NCBI RefSeq assembly: GCF_014191985.1
Contig: NZ_JACHXI010000010.1
Coordinates: 1 to 64,000 of the forward strand
Direction of reading: 5' to 3'
Length of the DNA: 64,000 nucleotides
Source: Azomonas macrocytogenes
GTDB taxonomy: Bacteria; Pseudomonadota; Gammaproteobacteria; Pseudomonadales; Pseudomonadaceae
In this document: piece after piece, positions 37,593 to 44,507 of the stretch
How the letters are laid out: every line of letters starts with the position of its first letter
Numbering within the stretch: position 1 is the stretch's first letter
Notes under the pieces: model-generated
The model's database searches: none
What the model was told of the DNA's origin: nothing
Seen by the model: only the letters and a program-made list of their open reading frames with translations
Translations under genes and position numbers: made by a program

Positions 37593-37611
37593 GATAAAAA
37601 TTCTCATTTTC
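37593..37611 (+). promoter_or_regulatory. Possible Fur box before receptor 1
   Basis: GATAAAAATTCTCATTTTC agrees with the 19-bp Fur consensus at 14 of 19 positions by my count. A second TTCTCAT occurs at 37628-37634. It lies about 80 bases before the receptor start. Confidence 0.4.
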
Positions 37612-37689
37612 TCCTTCCGGTTTTTGTTTCTCATTCGAATTAGCAGGTGACAACGGCCTTTTGCCGACCGAACCGTAAAGGAACCCAGC

Positions 37690-40098
37690 ATGTCACCACG
37701 CAAGGCGCGCCTTCTTCGTTTTTCCCTTCGCCCATTGGCCCTGGCCATTCCCATCGCGCTGGCCGGCGCGCCGGTACTTTTCCTCAGCAATCCGGCCCTG
37801 GCCGCCGAACAGACGCGCCGCTACGACATCCCCGCTGGTCCGCTGGCCATCCGGCTCAATCAGTTCGCCGCCCAGGCGGGGATCTACCTGGCTGGCGATG
37901 CCGCGCTGACGGCAGAAAAACGCAGCCAGCCGCTCAAAGGCGAATTCGGCATTGAGCAGGCCCTGGCTATTTTGCTGGGCGGCAGTGGCTTGGAAGCGCT
38001 ACGGACGCAGGAGGGGCGGTATGAATTACGTAGCCAGGCGCAAGCAAGTGGAACAATGAGCCTGGACGCGATGACCGTGGTGGATAACCAGCTCGGCACC
38101 ATCACCGAGAACACCAAATCCTATACGCCCGGCGTGATTGCCTCAGCCACCAAGCTGGTCCTGACACCCCGCGAAACCCCACAGACCGTCACGGTCATGA
38201 CCCGTCAGCATATGGATGATTTCAGCCTGACCAGCATAGATCAGGTGATGGATCATACGCCGGGTATTACCCGCACCACCTATGACACGGAGCGCTCCAT
38301 GTATTTCGCCCGGGGCTTCCCCATCACCAACTACCAGTACGATGGCATACCCATCCAAAACAACACCGAGTATTCCTCCGGCAATACCCTGAGCGACATG
38401 ATTGTTTATGATCGGGTCGAAGTTATCAAAGGCGCGAGCGGCCTGACTACCGGGGCCGGTAGTCCCGGCGCTACCCTGAACCTGGTACGCAAAAAACCTA
38501 CGGCCCACTTGGCTGGGCACGTATCCGCCCGGGCTGGAAGATGGGACAACTACCGCTCCGAGTTTGATATCAGCAATGCTCTGAACGAGTCCGGTACTAT
38601 CCGTGGCCGGATGGTTGCTGCCTACCAGAACCAGCAGTGGTTCATGGATCGTTACAAAAAGAACAATCTGGCCTACTACGGCATTCTGGAAATGGACCTG
38701 ACGCCCGATACTCTTTTGACCCTGGGCTACGACTCCAACCGAACCCAGCCCACCGGCTCCAGTTGGGGCGGCACGCCCATCTTCGACAGCGCCAACAAGC
38801 GAATACACACCTCGCGCTCCTACAATCCCGCCACGAATTGGAGCAGTTGGGAACAGTACAATCACTCGTTCTTCACCCAACTGGACCATAACTTCGCCAA
38901 CGGCTGGGTCACCCGTGCCTACTACACCTATCAGGTCAATGGCTATAGCGCCCAGTTGGGTTCATCGCTCTACGGACCGGACGTAGATACCGGCAAAGCC
39001 ACATGGTACGGTGGCCTGTGGCGCGGCAAGACCCGCAGCAATGCGGGAGAGCTGTACGCCAGTGGTCCCTTCGAGCTGTTCGGCCGTGAGCATGAGCTAG
39101 TGGTCGGCGCCAGCTACTACCGTAACCACTGGAAAGGTCGAGGCTACAACAGCTTTTCAGGTACAACGGATTACTACGACTGGAGCGGGGATGTCCAGAA
39201 ACCCCAGGCAGGTTCAGTAAACTACCGGAATGACGAACTCACCAATCAACGAGCCGTCTACGCTACGGCGCGTTTCAAACCCACCGACGATCTGGCTGTG
39301 ATCCTGGGTGGACGGGTTACCAACTATCATTTGACGGGAGATAACGAATCACGAGACAGCGGAGTGGTCACTCCTTTTGCTGGAGTGGTTTATGACTTGA
39401 ACGACAACTACTCCCTCTATGCCAGCTATACCAAGATCTTTTTGCCGGCGGCGAACCATGACGTAAACGGCGGCATTCTGTCACCGAACAAAGGTGACAG
39501 CTACGAGGCAGGCGTCAAGGGGGAATGGTTCAATGGCCGCCTGAATGCCAGTCTGGCCTATTTCGAAATCCGTGAAGACAATCGCGCTGTTTATAGCGGT
39601 TATGACAATACCCGTAACTGGTACCTTTACGAAGCCAAAAAAGCCAAGACCAAGGGCTTTGAACTAGAACTGACTGGCGAACTGCTGCCGGGTTGGAATA
39701 TCCAGACAGGCTACACCCACAAGATCATCCGCCAGGATGACACCAACCAAAAACTCTCGACCCAGGAGCCGGAAGACCTCTTCAAGCTCTACACCACCTA
39801 TCGCCTACCTGGAATGCTCAACAAGCTGACCATCGGCGGTGGCGCGGAATACCATGGCCATACCTGGACTCAAAACACTACCGATTACGACTACAATCAC
39901 GTAACCATTCGTCAGGGGGCTTACACGCTGTTCAACCTGATGAGCAAATATCAGTTCACTAACAAACTGTCTGCCACGCTCAATGTCAGTAACCTGTTCG
40001 ACCGTCACTACTACACCAACATTGGTCAAGGCACTAGCAACACCCGAGCCTATGGCGAACCCCGCAACATGATGCTCACCACCCGCTGGGATTTCTAG
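37690..40098 (+). CDS. TonB-dependent siderophore receptor with STN signalling domain (receptor 1)
   Basis: An 802-residue outer-membrane transducer. After a signal peptide (cut near PALAAEQ), an STN domain spans about residues 42-115 (RYDIPAGPLAIRLNQFAAQAG...LKGEFGIEQALAILLGGSGL). A TonB-box-like segment (MSLDAMTVVDNQLGT) then leads to the plug domain (TPRETPQTVTVMTRQHMDDF, RGFPITNYQYDGIPI, YDRVEVIKGASGLTTGAGSPG) and a 22-strand barrel ending RNMMLTTRWDF with terminal Phe. The STN domain means it signals to FecR. The ligand is probably a ferric siderophore of the pyoverdine/ferrioxamine receptor class. It is closely paralogous to receptor 2 along its whole length. Confidence 0.92.
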   Translation: MSPRKARLLRFSLRPLALAIPIALAGAPVLFLSNPALAAEQTRRYDIPAGPLAIRLNQFAAQAGIYLAGDAALTAEKRSQPLKGEFGIEQALAILLGGSGLEALRTQEGRYELRSQAQASGTMSLDAMTVVDNQLGTITENTKSYTPGVIASATKLVLTPRETPQTVTVMTRQHMDDFSLTSIDQVMDHTPGITRTTYDTERSMYFARGFPITNYQYDGIPIQNNTEYSSGNTLSDMIVYDRVEVIKGASGLTTGAGSPGATLNLVRKKPTAHLAGHVSARAGRWDNYRSEFDISNALNESGTIRGRMVAAYQNQQWFMDRYKKNNLAYYGILEMDLTPDTLLTLGYDSNRTQPTGSSWGGTPIFDSANKRIHTSRSYNPATNWSSWEQYNHSFFTQLDHNFANGWVTRAYYTYQVNGYSAQLGSSLYGPDVDTGKATWYGGLWRGKTRSNAGELYASGPFELFGREHELVVGASYYRNHWKGRGYNSFSGTTDYYDWSGDVQKPQAGSVNYRNDELTNQRAVYATARFKPTDDLAVILGGRVTNYHLTGDNESRDSGVVTPFAGVVYDLNDNYSLYASYTKIFLPAANHDVNGGILSPNKGDSYEAGVKGEWFNGRLNASLAYFEIREDNRAVYSGYDNTRNWYLYEAKKAKTKGFELELTGELLPGWNIQTGYTHKIIRQDDTNQKLSTQEPEDLFKLYTTYRLPGMLNKLTIGGGAEYHGHTWTQNTTDYDYNHVTIRQGAYTLFNLMSKYQFTNKLSATLNVSNLFDRHYYTNIGQGTSNTRAYGEPRNMMLTTRWDF

Positions 40099-40117
40099 AT
40101 CCATACCGAGCACAACA

Positions 40118-40140
40118 GGGGTTTACGAGCCGTAAACCCC
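40118..40140 (+). terminator. Hairpin terminator after receptor 1
   Basis: A perfect 10-bp stem GGGGTTTACG / CGTAAACCCC with loop AGC lies 19 bases after the receptor stop. Downstream is ATGTCTTTC rather than a clean T-run. Confidence 0.6.
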
Positions 40141-40161
40141 ATGTCTTTCGCTAGCCCGTAG

Positions 40162-40257
40162 GGTGGAAAATCCGCGCAGCGGTTTTCCACCGGAGAGGTC
40201 CGGGCAATTCGCCGCTCGCGTGTTCGATGGACAAACCGTCGGCGTTGTCCATCGAAC
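40162..40257. repeat. Paired intergenic palindromic repeat (REP-like)
   Basis: Two hairpins lie in tandem. GGTGGAAAATCCGC / GCGGTTTTCCACC (40162-40191, one bulged base) is followed by a perfect 13-bp pair GTTCGATGGACAA / TTGTCCATCGAAC (40222-40257, 10-base loop). The GGGTGGAAAA...TTTTCCACC motif is familiar as a dispersed intergenic repeat in environmental pseudomonads and relatives. It may be a RAYT-type REP doublet. Only one copy is in the window, so its repetitive nature is from memory. Confidence 0.5.
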
Positions 40258-40498
40258 GCGGGGAGAAACCCGCCCCCCAGTTTTCCATGGGTAACAGGCG
40301 TGTCTCGAAGATGTTGAAAGGCATGGCCGTAAACCCTAACGCAAACACCCAACACCATCCTTTGACATCATCGCTCATCATGCCTGCGTCAATATGTCCT
40401 GATGGGCTTAATCATTCTCATTCGTCTAAGAATAAGTACGCCGAATAATGCATATGCCATGGCAAAATGGTGAGACTGATAAGAAAAAGGTGATTTCC

Positions 40499-40822
40499 AT
40501 GTCCATTCCTCAACCCTCCTGGTGGGAGCGGCTTCGTGAGTTTGCGCAGAACAGTCGGCGACTGGATATCGTCGCACGGGCTGTGCTGGCGATTTTCGGT
40601 AGTTATGGGTTTGCCGGTCTGGTGACCGTCAGTCTGTCCTGGGCGTTGCCCATGCCGCCGGCGCAGGCGGTGTTGATCACGATGATGCTGTCGTTTGCAC
40701 TGATGTGCGCCTTGGCGATCTGGGCTTTTTCGGCGGCCAGTGCCTGGCGGGCCTGGGGTGTGGCCTTGCTGCTGGCCGCGATTCCCGCCGTGCACCTTTT
40801 GCTCAAAGAAATCCTGTCATGA
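40499..40822 (+). CDS. DUF3649 small membrane protein (iron-uptake operon)
   Basis: A 107-residue inner-membrane protein with three hydrophobic spans (AVLAIFGSYGFAGLVTVSLSW, VLITMMLSFALMCALAIWAF, GVALLLAAIPAVHLLL). The start at 40499 (MSIPQPS) has AAAAGGTG upstream; an ATG at 40448 in the same frame is less likely. The stop overlaps the next ATG (ATGA). DUF3649 genes typically accompany PepSY-TM and DUF3325 genes next to siderophore receptors, which is exactly this layout. Confidence 0.8.
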   Translation: MSIPQPSWWERLREFAQNSRRLDIVARAVLAIFGSYGFAGLVTVSLSWALPMPPAQAVLITMMLSFALMCALAIWAFSAASAWRAWGVALLLAAIPAVHLLLKEILS

Positions 40823-42393
40823 AGGCGCTTGGCTTTCGTCAGGCAAATTCCTGGCTGCACACCTGGGTCGGCTTGCTGCTGGCTTGGTTGCTGTATTCGA
40901 TTTTCCTTACTGGAACCCTGAGCTTTTTCCAGAGCGAAATCACCCTCTGGATGAAGCCCGAACTGCACGGATCGCAGCCCGATGCCAACACTCCGTTGCG
41001 CGCGCTCCAGGCCATGCAGCGCCTGGCGCCCAATGCCGAGCAGTGGAATATCGTCCTGCCGGGCGAGCGCGATAGCGTGATCGAAGCGAGCTGGACCGAA
41101 CCCGGTCAGAAGGAAGGAAAATCCCTGACGCTGGACGCGGCTACCGGTGAGCCGCTGCAGGCACGCGAAACCCGTGGCGGTCAGTTCTTGTATCGCTTCC
41201 ATTTCGAACTGTTCAACATTCCTTATCCGTTCGGCCGCTGGATCGTCTGCATCGCCACCATGTTCATGTTCGTGGCCATTGTCAGCGGTGTGATCGTTCA
41301 CAAGAAGATCTTCAAGGAATTCTTCACGTTTCGTCCGGGCAAAGGGCAACGCTCCTGGCTCGATGCACACAATGCCACCTCGGTGCTGGCGCTGCCCTTT
41401 CATCTGATGATCACCTACAGCGGCCTGCTGCTGTTCATGTACATGCTGATGCCCTGGGGCGTAGAGAGCGTCTACCAGGGCGATGTGAGGCAGCACATTC
41501 AGGAACTCGGCCTGCGCTCCGCCCCGGAAGCAAAACCGCCCGTGACGGCCACTGGCGTTCCCCTGGTCGATCCCGCGCCGTTGCTCCAGCAAGCCGAGCA
41601 GCGCTGGCCGCGTGGGATCGCCAGGATTACTGTCAGTCAGCCGGGTACCGACAAGGCCTGGATCGAGTTCCATGAACTGGGCAACGCTCAGCTGAGCGAG
41701 TCCCGCCATCGCGAGCCTTTGCGTTTCGATGGCGTGACCGGCCAACCCTTGCCAAGCCCACCCAGACCTGACGGCGGCACATCCGCTGCCATTTACAACC
41801 TGCTCACTAACCTGCATCTGTTACGCTTCGCCAGCGTGGAGCTGCGCTGGTGCTTTTTCCTGAGCGGTCTGTTGGGGGCGGCGATGATCGCCACTGGCTT
41901 GATCCTGTGGGTGAGCAAACGCCTGCCAGCTCAGCAGGGCCATACACCGTTCGGCTCGCGGTTGGTGCAAGTGCTGAATGTCGGCGCTATCGCGGGTTTG
42001 CCCATCGCCATCGCTGCGTATTTCTGGGCCAACCGTTTGCTGCCAGTGGCAATGGCGCAACGTGCCGACTGGGAAATCCGCAGCCTTTTCACCGCCTGGG
42101 CGTTGTGCCTGCTCCATCCGCTGCTGCGCAACCATCGCCGCGCCTGGATCGAGCAACTGACCCTGGCGGCGCTGTTGTATGCCGGTCTGCCGCTGTTCAG
42201 TTTCGCTCTGCCCGGCAGTCACCTGTTCGCCACGCTGGCACATGGGCAATGGCTGGTCGCCGGGATGGATCTGACCCTATGGGCTTTCGCCGCCCTGTTC
42301 GGTTTCACTGCCTGGAAACTGGTGAAGCAACCATTGGCCACCCAGACACGCCCGCTGCGCAAGGTACGCGAAGCGAAGGAGGCACCCGTATGA
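40819..42393 (+). CDS. PepSY-associated TM protein, putative siderophore-iron reductase component
   Basis: A 524-residue inner-membrane protein. The N-terminal span is HTWVGLLLAWLLYSIFLTGT, preceded by FRQANSWLH. Two PepSY-like periplasmic parts and several further spans follow, with His residues in or near the spans (FRFHFELF-like YRFHFELFNIPYP, FHLMITYSGLLLFMY, NLHLLRFASVELRWCF). Such proteins (PiuB/FoxB/FpvG relatives) are linked to ferri-siderophore reduction or iron release in the periplasm. ATG overlaps the DUF3649 stop, and its own stop overlaps the next ATG, so three genes are translationally coupled. Function by family, not proven here. Confidence 0.85.
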   Translation: MKALGFRQANSWLHTWVGLLLAWLLYSIFLTGTLSFFQSEITLWMKPELHGSQPDANTPLRALQAMQRLAPNAEQWNIVLPGERDSVIEASWTEPGQKEGKSLTLDAATGEPLQARETRGGQFLYRFHFELFNIPYPFGRWIVCIATMFMFVAIVSGVIVHKKIFKEFFTFRPGKGQRSWLDAHNATSVLALPFHLMITYSGLLLFMYMLMPWGVESVYQGDVRQHIQELGLRSAPEAKPPVTATGVPLVDPAPLLQQAEQRWPRGIARITVSQPGTDKAWIEFHELGNAQLSESRHREPLRFDGVTGQPLPSPPRPDGGTSAAIYNLLTNLHLLRFASVELRWCFFLSGLLGAAMIATGLILWVSKRLPAQQGHTPFGSRLVQVLNVGAIAGLPIAIAAYFWANRLLPVAMAQRADWEIRSLFTAWALCLLHPLLRNHRRAWIEQLTLAALLYAGLPLFSFALPGSHLFATLAHGQWLVAGMDLTLWAFAALFGFTAWKLVKQPLATQTRPLRKVREAKEAPV

Positions 42394-42716
42394 TCTGGCC
42401 CAGTCTGGCGCTGTGCTTCAGCGGTTTCGCCGCCCTCTGCCTGGCGATGAATCGGCATTACGGGCAGGTTTTCGGTACGGATGCGCCAGCGGACAAGCGT
42501 CTGCCATTGCAGATAGGCGGCTGGCTGATGCTGGCGTTCGCCATTTTTGTCTGCATCGATGCCCGAGGAATTTCCGTCGGTATTGTGCAATGGATCGTCC
42601 AGCTCACCCTCGCGGCGCTTGCGCTGGTTCTGCTGTTGGCTTACCGGCCACGCCTGATCGTCCCGCTGGCCCTGGTAGCGCCACCGGTGGCGCTCCTGTC
42701 GCTGTTGTTTCGTTAG
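42390..42716 (+). CDS. DUF3325 small membrane protein; stop codon lies on a MITE junction
   Basis: A 108-residue protein with four hydrophobic spans (WPSLALCFSGFAALCLAM, IGGWLMLAFAIFVCI, QLTLAALALVLLLAY, PLALVAPPVALLSLLF). It is the usual third member of the DUF3649-PepSY-DUF3325 operon. Its start overlaps the PepSY stop (ATGA). Its TAG stop at 42714-42716 uses TA from a 3-bp flanking duplication and G from the first base of the MITE-like element. The original gene may therefore have ended slightly differently, though the length seems normal. Confidence 0.82.
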   Translation: MIWPSLALCFSGFAALCLAMNRHYGQVFGTDAPADKRLPLQIGGWLMLAFAIFVCIDARGISVGIVQWIVQLTLAALALVLLLAYRPRLIVPLALVAPPVALLSLLFR

Positions 42717-42793
42717 AGCCTGTTCAAAGTCTGCTGCGCGTTGGCCATACCGCGTTGAAAATGGCCTTAGCTCGCGAGACTTTGAACAGGCTC
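42716..42793. mobile_element. 78-bp MITE-like element with TTA target duplication
   Basis: Perfect terminal inverted repeats GAGCCTGTTCAAAGTC / GACTTTGAACAGGCTC (16 bp) bound a 78-bp unit with no coding capacity. It is flanked by TTA at 42713-42715 and 42794-42796. Inner arms GGCCAT / ATGGCC let it fold into one long hairpin. The GAGCC ends and 3-bp TNA duplication fit the IS5-family (IS1031-like) group, suggesting mobilisation by such a transposase. No matching full IS is in the window. Confidence 0.8.
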
Positions 42794-42803
42794 TTAGCAA
42801 CCA

Positions 42804-42830
42804 GGGCAACCGCAGGAACTGCCGTTGCCC
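42804..42830. terminator. Hairpin between the MITE and the second sigma-factor promoter
   Basis: GGGCAAC-C-GCAG-GAA-CTGC-C-GTTGCCC forms a 12-position stem with one C-C mismatch and a three-base loop. There is no T-run. It could terminate or insulate the PepSY operon. Confidence 0.45.
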
Positions 42831-42850
42831 GAATGGCCGCTTCGCCCTTA

Positions 42851-42871
42851 AGATGAGATCAGTTCTTATCT
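42851..42871 (+). promoter_or_regulatory. Fur-like box upstream of second ECF sigma factor
   Basis: AGATGAGA-TCAGT-TCTTATCT has 8-bp arms that pair at 7 of 8 positions around a 5-base centre, the same architecture as the box at 35913. It lies 35 bases before the GTG start of the sigma gene. Confidence 0.55.
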
Positions 42872-42906
42872 GACTCATGCGCACCGACGTGCCAGGGAGG
42901 ATTACC

Positions 42907-43428
42907 GTGCGGCCAATCTCGCCGGACGCAGCGTCATTGCAGCAAGACGTCCATGGGCTCTACAGCGATCACCACGCCTGGTTGTTGAACTGGCTGCGCC
43001 GGCGTCTGCGGCATGCCGACAACGCGGCCGATCTGGCGCAGGACACCTTTCTCTATGTGCTCGGTCGCCCGGAGCAGATCCGCGAACTGCACCAGCCCCG
43101 CGCCTGGCTGAGCACCATCGCGCATGGTTTGCTGGTGGACAAAGTGCGCCGGCAGCGCTTGGAGCAAGCCTATCTCACGGCCATCGCCCAACTGCCGGAG
43201 CCGGAAGTACCTGCGCCGGAAACCCGGCTGATCCTGCTGGAAACCCTGGCACAGATCGATGCTCTGCTGGATGGCCTCAAGCCCAAGGTTCGTACAGCCT
43301 TTCTGCTGTCCCGGCTGGAAGGGCTTGGCTATCAGGAGATCGCCGAGCGTCTGGAAATCAGCGTGAGCTCAGTGGAAAAGTACATGGCCACCGCCATCCG
43401 CCACTGTTACCTGGCACAGCGCAAGTGA
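42907..43428 (+). CDS. ECF sigma factor, FecI-like (module 2)
   Basis: A 173-residue iron-starvation-type sigma factor. Region 2 carries SDHHAWLLNWLRRRLRHADNAADLAQDTFLYVL, and region 4 carries LKPKVRTAFLLSRLEGLGYQEIAERLEISVSSVEKYM. A GTG start at 42907 has GGGAGG six bases upstream and is preferred over an ATG at 42877. The stop overlaps the FecR start (GTGA). Sequence divergence from the module 1 sigma factor is clear, so the two probably recognise different promoters. Confidence 0.88.
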   Translation: MRPISPDAASLQQDVHGLYSDHHAWLLNWLRRRLRHADNAADLAQDTFLYVLGRPEQIRELHQPRAWLSTIAHGLLVDKVRRQRLEQAYLTAIAQLPEPEVPAPETRLILLETLAQIDALLDGLKPKVRTAFLLSRLEGLGYQEIAERLEISVSSVEKYMATAIRHCYLAQRK

Positions 43429-44411
43429 CTGGCATGGCCAGCGCAACCGATGACATCCCCGAGCCCATCCTGGATCAGGCCATCGACTGGCTGGTCAAGT
43501 TGCATTCGGGAACGGCGGACGAAACGGTACAAGCAGCCTGCCAGCACTGGCGCTCACTCGACCCACTGCATGAAATGGCCTGGCAGCAATTGCAGCAGGT
43601 CGAAGCCAGCTTCCGCCGCCTGCCCGATGTGCAGCCGGCGCTGGCCATGCAAACCCTGGAGCAATTGGAGCAAGGTCGCAACGGTCGGCGTCAGGCACTC
43701 AAACTGCTCGGCCTGGGCACGGTTGGTACCGGGCTGGGCTGGATGGCGTTGCAGCAGACGGCCTGGCGGCACTTTGGCACCGATTATGTCACCGCGATTG
43801 GCGAGCACCGCCGTTTCACCCTGGCGGACGGCACGCGCCTGCAGCTCAACACCGACAGCGCCGTGGATATCCGTTTCAGCGCCCTGCGCCGGCTGGTTGT
43901 TCTGCGCGAGGGTGAAATCTTTATCGAAACCGGTCCGGACAATGGCACGCCGGATGACCGTCCATTCTGGGTGCAGAGCGGTAGCGCCCTCCTGCAAGCC
44001 GTCGGTGCCGGTTTCAACGTTCGGCAGGCAGGGGCGCGATCCGAACTGTGCGTCGCGGAAGGTACAGTCGCCATCCACCTGGCCAACACAGCGCCTGTTC
44101 GCGTGGAAAAAGGCCAGCAATACCTGATCGACCAGCAGGACGCGCAACGTATCGAGAACAGTCCGTTCGATGCCACAGCCTGGGTACGCGGGCAACTGGT
44201 GACCCGCCAGGCACGCCTGCAGGCGCTGGCTGCCGAGCTGGCTCGTTATCGTCGTGGCTGGCTGCACTGCGACCCGGCGGTGGCCGAATTGAAGGTATCT
44301 GGCGTGTTCCAGCTGGACGAGCTGGATCGCTCTCTGGATGCTTTGAGCCATTCACTGCCGGTACGCATCGAGCGTCTGACGCGCTTCTGGGTGCGTATCC
44401 TGCCGGCATAA
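43425..44411 (+). CDS. FecR-family regulator (module 2)
   Basis: A 328-residue inner-membrane anti-sigma/activator. The N-terminal DUF4880 part is ILDQAIDWLVKLHSGTADETVQAACQHW, one span runs at about residues 92-110 (ALKLLGLGTVGTGLGWMAL), and the periplasmic FecR domain has FTLADGTRLQLNTDSAVDIRFSALRRLVVLREGEIFIETG in shape. The C-terminal LQALAAELARYRRGWLHCDP segment contacts receptor STN domains. A GTG start overlaps the sigma stop; ATG at 43434 is an alternative. Its cognate receptor is the next gene. Confidence 0.88.
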   Translation: MTGMASATDDIPEPILDQAIDWLVKLHSGTADETVQAACQHWRSLDPLHEMAWQQLQQVEASFRRLPDVQPALAMQTLEQLEQGRNGRRQALKLLGLGTVGTGLGWMALQQTAWRHFGTDYVTAIGEHRRFTLADGTRLQLNTDSAVDIRFSALRRLVVLREGEIFIETGPDNGTPDDRPFWVQSGSALLQAVGAGFNVRQAGARSELCVAEGTVAIHLANTAPVRVEKGQQYLIDQQDAQRIENSPFDATAWVRGQLVTRQARLQALAAELARYRRGWLHCDPAVAELKVSGVFQLDELDRSLDALSHSLPVRIERLTRFWVRILPA

Positions 44412-44417
44412 AAAAAT

Positions 44418-44432
44418 TGCGAATAATTCTCA
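44418..44432 (+). promoter_or_regulatory. Fur box (7-1-7) before receptor 2
   Basis: TGCGAATAATTCTCA fits the TGNGAAT-N-ATTCNCA 7-1-7 Fur pattern with one mismatch between arms. It lies 76 bases before the receptor start, just after the FecR stop. Confidence 0.65.
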
Positions 44433-44507
44433 AAAATAGTTACGGGTTTTGGCGGCTCTTTCGACAGACAGGAAAACCACCTGCAATCGCAAGGAGCTCT
44501 CATCCAA

